From Micromonospora inositola (GTDB taxonomy: Bacteria > Actinomycetota > Actinomycetes > Mycobacteriales > Micromonosporaceae), in NCBI RefSeq assembly GCF_900090285.1, contig NZ_LT607754.1:5110001-5174000 (forward strand): a stretch of DNA of 64,000 nucleotides. Direction: 5' to 3'. Both the position numbers and the translations under genes were made by a program. Below are positions 60,112 through 64,000 of the stretch, in pieces; position 1 is the stretch's first letter; every line of letters begins with the position of its first letter. The notes under the pieces are model-generated. The model was given only the letters and a program-made list of their open reading frames with translations. It ran no database searches and was not told the origin of the DNA.

Positions 60112-62045
60112 CCCTCGCCCCGGAGTCGCAGCAACACGTCGCCGACGTCCACGCGCTGTCCGACCCCGACGCACAGCTCGTCGATTTGCCCGTCCAGGTG
60201 CGCGCGCACCTGCAGCTCCATCTTCATCGCCTCGATCACCACGAGAGTGTCGCCTTCGGATGCTCCATGGCCGGGCGTGCAGCGCACCTCGCTCACGATC
60301 CCGGCCATCGGGGCGCGAACGTCGCCCGGGTCGCTCGCTTGGGCGGCGTCGGGGAAGCGCGGTCGGACGACGAAGGTCACGGTCCCGCGCTGGGTCTGCA
60401 CGTGCACGCGGTCACCCGTGGCGGTCACCTGTGCCCGGAGGCGACGCCGGCCGAGTTCCACGGCAACCGAGTCGGGCGACCAGTCGACGATCCGCGCGGT
60501 GCCGAGCGGGCCGAGGTCGAACCCGTGGTCACGCCGCCGGGTGTACGCGATTTCGTGCACTCTCTCGCCGACCGCCAACCGGACGACCTGCGCTGGCAGC
60601 CGGCCGTTGCGCCACGCCGGACGGAGCGCGACGCCGGCCAGCACGGTTCGCTCGCGGCGCTTGTAGAGCCACAGGCTCGCGAGGACCGCGGCACGCTCCT
60701 CCTCGCCCTGTTCCACCATCTTCTCGAGGTCTGCGACAGCAGCCTCGACGAGCTCGGCGTTGGTCAGACCTGCTACGAAGTCGGGGTGCTCGAGCAGGAC
60801 GACCAGCAGGTCGCGGTTGGTGGTAACACCGCCCGTGTGCAGGCCGCGCAATGCTCGCGCAAGGCGTCGGGCCGCCTCCTCACGGGAGGACCCGTACGCG
60901 ATGACCTTGGCCAGCATGGAGTCGAAGCTGGTGCCGATCCGGCTGCCGGGGCCGACGCCGCTGTCCCAACGTACGCCGGGGACGTCCGGCGCCGCGAACG
61001 CCTCGAGGGTCCCCGTCGCCGGCAGGAAGCCGGTGGCGACGTCCTCGGCGCACAGGCGCGCCTCGATCGCGTGGCCGGTGTGGGTGATGTCGTCCTGGCC
61101 GTATCCCAGGTCCTCGCCTGCGGCCACCCGCAGCTGTTCGCGGACCAGATCGACGCCCGTGACGGCCTCCGTGACCGGGTGCTCCACCTGCAGCCGGGTG
61201 TTGACCTCGAGGAAGTAGAACTCGCGGGCGTCCTCGTCGTAGAGGAACTCGACGGTGCCAGCGGACCGGTAGTCTAGCTCGGCTCCCAGCCGCAGCGCAG
61301 CTGCACAGATCTCCTCGCGGTCGTGCGGCGTCAGCACCGGTGAGGGGGTCTCCTCGATGATCTTCTGGTGGCGGCGCTGGAGCGAGCACTCGCGCTCGCC
61401 CAGGTGCACGAGCCCGCCGCGTCCGTCGCCTAGGAGTTGGACCTCGACGTGGCGACCGCGGGCGACGTACCGCTCCAGGAAGAGCCGTCCGTCGCCGAAG
61501 CTTGCCTCCGCCTCGCGGGCGGCCAGTGTGACGGCGTCCGCGAGCTGTGCTTCCTCGGTGACCACCCGCATCCCCTTGCCGCCGCCGCCGGCCGCGGCCT
61601 TCACCATGACCGGGAAGCCGATGGCTCGAGCGCCGGCGACGGTGAGGTCGGTCGTGGTCGGGAGCGTAGGAACGGCGGCCGCCTCCGCTACTCGCTTGGC
61701 GGCGAGCTTGTCACCCATGCCCTCGATCGCTCCGGGCTCTGGTCCGATCCAGATCAGGCCCGCGCGCTCCACGGCCGCGGCGAAGGATGCATTCTCGGCC
61801 ATGAACCCGTAGCCCGGGTGAACTGCATCCGCGCCGAGCTCGAGAGCAGCGGCGATGATGGCGTCGGCGTCGAGGTAGGAGTCGACGAGGACGGCTTCAT
61901 CGGCCTCGACGGCGAACAAGGCGTCGCGGTCCTCCTCGACGTACACCGCGAGCGCGCGCAGCCCCATCTCACGCACGGAGCGCTGGACGCGGCGGGCGAT
62001 CTCTCCGCGGTTGGCCACGAGGACGGCGTGCATGGTCGCGCTCAC
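60108..62045 (-). CDS. Biotin-dependent acyl-CoA carboxylase, alpha subunit (BC-BCCP)
   Basis: 645 residues from GTG 62045, overlapping the beta-subunit stop as GTGA. Biotin carboxylase domain: VLVANRGEIARRV, VHPGYGFMAENA, KAAAGGGGKGM (ATP grasp) and EVNTRLQVEHPVTE. A BT-like linker follows, and the BCCP ends with the biotinyl-Lys motif VIEAMKMELQV. It carboxylates biotin, then the beta subunit transfers CO2 to an acyl-CoA such as methylcrotonyl-, geranyl- or propionyl-CoA. The AtuA neighbour favours a branched enoyl-CoA substrate. Confidence 0.94.
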   Translation of the reverse strand: MSATMHAVLVANRGEIARRVQRSVREMGLRALAVYVEEDRDALFAVEADEAVLVDSYLDADAIIAAALELGADAVHPGYGFMAENASFAAAVERAGLIWIGPEPGAIEGMGDKLAAKRVAEAAAVPTLPTTTDLTVAGARAIGFPVMVKAAAGGGGKGMRVVTEEAQLADAVTLAAREAEASFGDGRLFLERYVARGRHVEVQLLGDGRGGLVHLGERECSLQRRHQKIIEETPSPVLTPHDREEICAAALRLGAELDYRSAGTVEFLYDEDAREFYFLEVNTRLQVEHPVTEAVTGVDLVREQLRVAAGEDLGYGQDDITHTGHAIEARLCAEDVATGFLPATGTLEAFAAPDVPGVRWDSGVGPGSRIGTSFDSMLAKVIAYGSSREEAARRLARALRGLHTGGVTTNRDLLVVLLEHPDFVAGLTNAELVEAAVADLEKMVEQGEEERAAVLASLWLYKRRERTVLAGVALRPAWRNGRLPAQVVRLAVGERVHEIAYTRRRDHGFDLGPLGTARIVDWSPDSVAVELGRRRLRAQVTATGDRVHVQTQRGTVTFVVRPRFPDAAQASDPGDVRAPMAGIVSEVRCTPGHGASEGDTLVVIEAMKMELQVRAHLDGQIDELCVGVGQRVDVGDVLLRLRGEG

Positions 62046-63706
62046 AGGCGGAACACTCCGTAGCTGGGTGACTGGTCAGGTTGGGCACCGAACAGCGGCG
62101 CGGACGTCAACTGCAGGCAGTAGCCGAGGACGTCGCGGGTGTCGCGGGGGTCGATTATTCCGTCGTCGGTGACCGCCCCGGTTGCGACCAAGCCTCGCGA
62201 CTCGGCCTCGTGTGCCTGCTCGGTCCGGGCGACGAGGCGTGCGTCTTCGTCCTCGTCGAAGGGCTGACCCATTCGCTCTGCACGGGCGCGACGCACCTGG
62301 GACATGACCCCCGCGATCTGCCGAGGGCCCATCACCGCAAGCTTGGCGGTAGGCCAGAGGAAGGTGAACCGGTTCCCGAAAGCGCGACCCGACATGCCGT
62401 AGGTCCCCGCGCCGTAGGAGGCCGCGAGGACGACGGTCAAGTGGGGGACCGTCGAGTTGGATACGGCGTTGACCAACTGCGACCCCTTCTTCACGATCCC
62501 GGCCTCCTCGAACTCACGGCCGACCATGAATCCCGGCACGTTGTGCAGGAAGACCAGCGGGATCCGCACCTGGTTGCAGAGTTGGATGAAGTGGGCTGCC
62601 TTCTGCGACGCATCGGGGAAGATGGCCCCGTTGTTGCCGATTACCCCCACTCTCTGGCCGTGGATTGTCGCCCACCCGCAGATCATGGTGCGCCCGTAGG
62701 TCGCCTTGAACTCCTCGAACCGCGAGCCGTCGGCGATGCGGGCGATGACCTGTCGCACGTCGAGCGGCATGGCCAGATCACGTGAGACGAGACCGAGCAG
62801 TTCCTCGGCCGGGTAGCGCGGCGGTTCGATCTCTGCGGCCGGCTGGCGCATCCGGCTCGGCTCGGGCAGGTGGGCCACGACCTCGCGACACATCCGGATC
62901 GCGTCGAGCTCGTCGACCGCGAAGTAGTCGGCGAGCCCTGAGACTTCGGCGTGCATACGGGCCCCGCCGAGCGCCTCCGCCTCGGTAATCTCGCCCGTGG
63001 CCATCTTCACGAGCGGCGGGCCAGCCAGGAACACCTGCGCCTGTTGCTCGACGACGATCACGTAGTCCGAGAGTCCCGGTTGATAGGCGCCGCCGGCAGT
63101 CGCCGAACCGAACACTACACAGACGGTGGGGATGGCGAGCTTGGACAGCTGGATCATCTCGTAGAACGCCCGTCCGGTCTCGGCGAAGTGCGAGGTCTGG
63201 CCGGAGCGGTCGGAGCCGTCACGTCGCAGGTCGGCGCCCGCGGACTCGACGAACGAGAGGTAGGGGATGCCGTTCTCGCGCGCGATCTGGATTCCACGCA
63301 TCCACTTCTTGCGGCCGTACGGCGTGATCGCGCCCCCCAGCACGGTCGGATCGTTGGCGACGATCACGCAGTCGGTGCCCGAGACGATGCCGATGCCGCA
63401 GACGATCCCGCCGCCCAGCGCGTAGTCAGAGCCGTACCCAGCCAGCGGGCTGATCTCGAGGAAGGGGCTGTCCTCGTCGAGCACCATCGCGATGCGCTCG
63501 CGGACGGGCAGCTTGCCTCGCCCCCGCAGCCGCTCCGTCGCGGCAGTACCCCCACCGGCCGCCCCCTCGTCCAGTAGGGAGTCGAGCTCCGCGATCTGCT
63601 CGAGCATGTCGGCTCGGTTCTGGCGGAACTGGGGCCCGCCGACGTCCACCACCGAGCCGATCGGACGTACTTCCCTAAGTCTCGCCACCACAAGTCTCGC
63701 CACCAC
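62042..63706 (-). CDS. Acyl-CoA carboxylase, beta (carboxyltransferase) subunit
   Basis: 554 residues from GTG 63706, with AGGAG just upstream. A perfect 15-bp tandem duplication sits across the start and adds the repeat VVARLVVARL, so the start could also be the second GTG. CT-domain oxyanion segments: FVESAGADLRRDGS, GSATAGGAYQPGLSDYVIVV, IGNNGAIFPDASQKAAHFIQ and AGTYGMSGRAFGNRFTFLWP. It pairs with the alpha subunit to carboxylate an acyl-CoA. Confidence 0.94.
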   Translation of the reverse strand: MVARLVVARLREVRPIGSVVDVGGPQFRQNRADMLEQIAELDSLLDEGAAGGGTAATERLRGRGKLPVRERIAMVLDEDSPFLEISPLAGYGSDYALGGGIVCGIGIVSGTDCVIVANDPTVLGGAITPYGRKKWMRGIQIARENGIPYLSFVESAGADLRRDGSDRSGQTSHFAETGRAFYEMIQLSKLAIPTVCVVFGSATAGGAYQPGLSDYVIVVEQQAQVFLAGPPLVKMATGEITEAEALGGARMHAEVSGLADYFAVDELDAIRMCREVVAHLPEPSRMRQPAAEIEPPRYPAEELLGLVSRDLAMPLDVRQVIARIADGSRFEEFKATYGRTMICGWATIHGQRVGVIGNNGAIFPDASQKAAHFIQLCNQVRIPLVFLHNVPGFMVGREFEEAGIVKKGSQLVNAVSNSTVPHLTVVLAASYGAGTYGMSGRAFGNRFTFLWPTAKLAVMGPRQIAGVMSQVRRARAERMGQPFDEDEDARLVARTEQAHEAESRGLVATGAVTDDGIIDPRDTRDVLGYCLQLTSAPLFGAQPDQSPSYGVFRL

Positions 63707-63717
63707 TCCTGCACTCT

Positions 63718-63729
63718 AATATATTCTAT
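63718..63729. promoter_or_regulatory. AT-rich operator candidate 2
   Basis: AATATATTCTAT, the exact reverse complement of the 12-mer at 52705-52716. It lies 12 bases upstream of the carboxylase beta start, in the divergent promoter shared with the GntR gene. The bases 63782-63808 also contain a 7-bp tandem repeat (TCTCGTA, TCTCGTA, TCTTGTA, TCTTGGA) that could be a second regulator-binding array. Confidence 0.55.
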
Positions 63730-63862
63730 CTCGAAGGGCAATCGGCGGCCCGCGCGCCTAATCTCCTGCAGGCCCGCCGGCTCTCGTATCTCGTATCTTG
63801 TATCTTGGAAGGCAGCGGATCCGGGCGACAACGGGTCGTTGATGAGCCTTGGGAGACCAACA

Positions 63863-64000
63863 ATGAGTACCGGCGGACTGCGTCCAGAGAACCTCAAGGA
63901 CGAGATCTCGCGCCACATACGTCAGATGGTCTTCACCGGGCAGATCAGTCCGGGCTCGCGGGTGGACCAGGACCAACTCTCGGCCGACTTGGGCGTGTCG
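63863..64000 (+). CDS. GntR-family transcriptional regulator (partial, cut by window end)
   Basis: 46 codons from ATG 63863, with GGGAGA upstream. LKDEISRHIRQMVFTGQISP followed by PGSRVDQDQLSADLGVS is the winged-helix N-terminus of GntR/FadR-type repressors; the effector domain lies beyond the window. Divergent from the carboxylase operon, so it likely controls the whole 46-64 kb cluster, with an acyl-CoA or substrate as inducer. Confidence 0.85.
   Translation, partial: MSTGGLRPENLKDEISRHIRQMVFTGQISPGSRVDQDQLSADLGVS

Overview
The window is high-GC DNA with strong third-position G/C, many GTG (and some TTG) starts and tightly overlapping ATGA/GTGA gene junctions. These traits, with lipoprotein signals, mycothiol-type DinB relatives and LacI/GntR regulators, point to an actinomycete chromosome. 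A Micromonosporaceae or related genus is plausible but cannot be fixed from the sequence alone. No rRNA or tRNA gene was found.

1-12.1 kb is accessory DNA: a tyrosine recombinase; a 1.5-kb-codon STAND NTPase with an N-terminal PD-(D/E)xK nuclease (Avs-like antiphage architecture); a Schlafen/AlbA_2 protein; a lipoprotein fused to a broken integrase; a winged-helix replication/regulation-type protein with inverted-repeat sites at its start; a small Spd-like membrane protein; and an intact 870-bp IS5/IS427-type insertion sequence. 12.1-19.9 kb holds a large Fn3-like protein, a CxCGCG zinc-motif protein, a PD-(D/E)xK nuclease, a three-repeat CRISPR array, a cassette bounded by ~85-bp inverted repeats (double Myb/SANT-like protein plus HEPN-like protein A), and a secreted HNH nuclease.

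20.2-29.8 kb is one long minus-strand catabolic/transport operon: asparaginase, Zn alcohol dehydrogenase, MmgE/PrpD, cyclic-amidase-type deacetylase, ABC ATPase, permease, substrate-binding lipoprotein, HpcH/HpaI aldolase, SDR, then a LacI regulator. Nearly every junction overlaps by 1-4 bases.

30.4-37.8 kb is again accessory: a helical unknown protein, a transglutaminase-like protein, HEPN-like proteins B and C, a separate HEPN protein (RHxxxH) beside a 20-repeat type I-E-like CRISPR array, and recombinase relics. No cas gene lies in the window. Proteins A, B and C form a paralogous family with a PPNWP / DEGIPLxWVPR core and a C-terminal RHxxxH motif; this recurring family next to orphan CRISPR arrays is the best candidate for an undescribed system.

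37.8-45.3 kb encodes branched acyl-CoA metabolism (SDR, enoyl-CoA hydratase, thiolase, fused isobutyryl-CoA mutase IcmF, MBL hydrolase). 45.4-46.1 kb is a collapsed pseudogene copy of the thiolase-hydratase-SDR trio. 46.3-64.0 kb is a second catabolic cluster: SDR, alcohol dehydrogenase, thiolase, Baeyer-Villiger monooxygenase, acyl-CoA dehydrogenase, DinB/MDMPI protein, VOC protein, AMP ligase, SDR, two hydratases, AtuA, biotin-dependent acyl-CoA carboxylase alpha and beta subunits, and the start of a GntR regulator at the window edge. An AT-rich 12-mer recurs in three of its promoters and may be the operator of that GntR protein. The likely logic is oxidation of a ketone or terpenoid-like substrate to an ester, activation to CoA, carboxylation and beta-oxidation.
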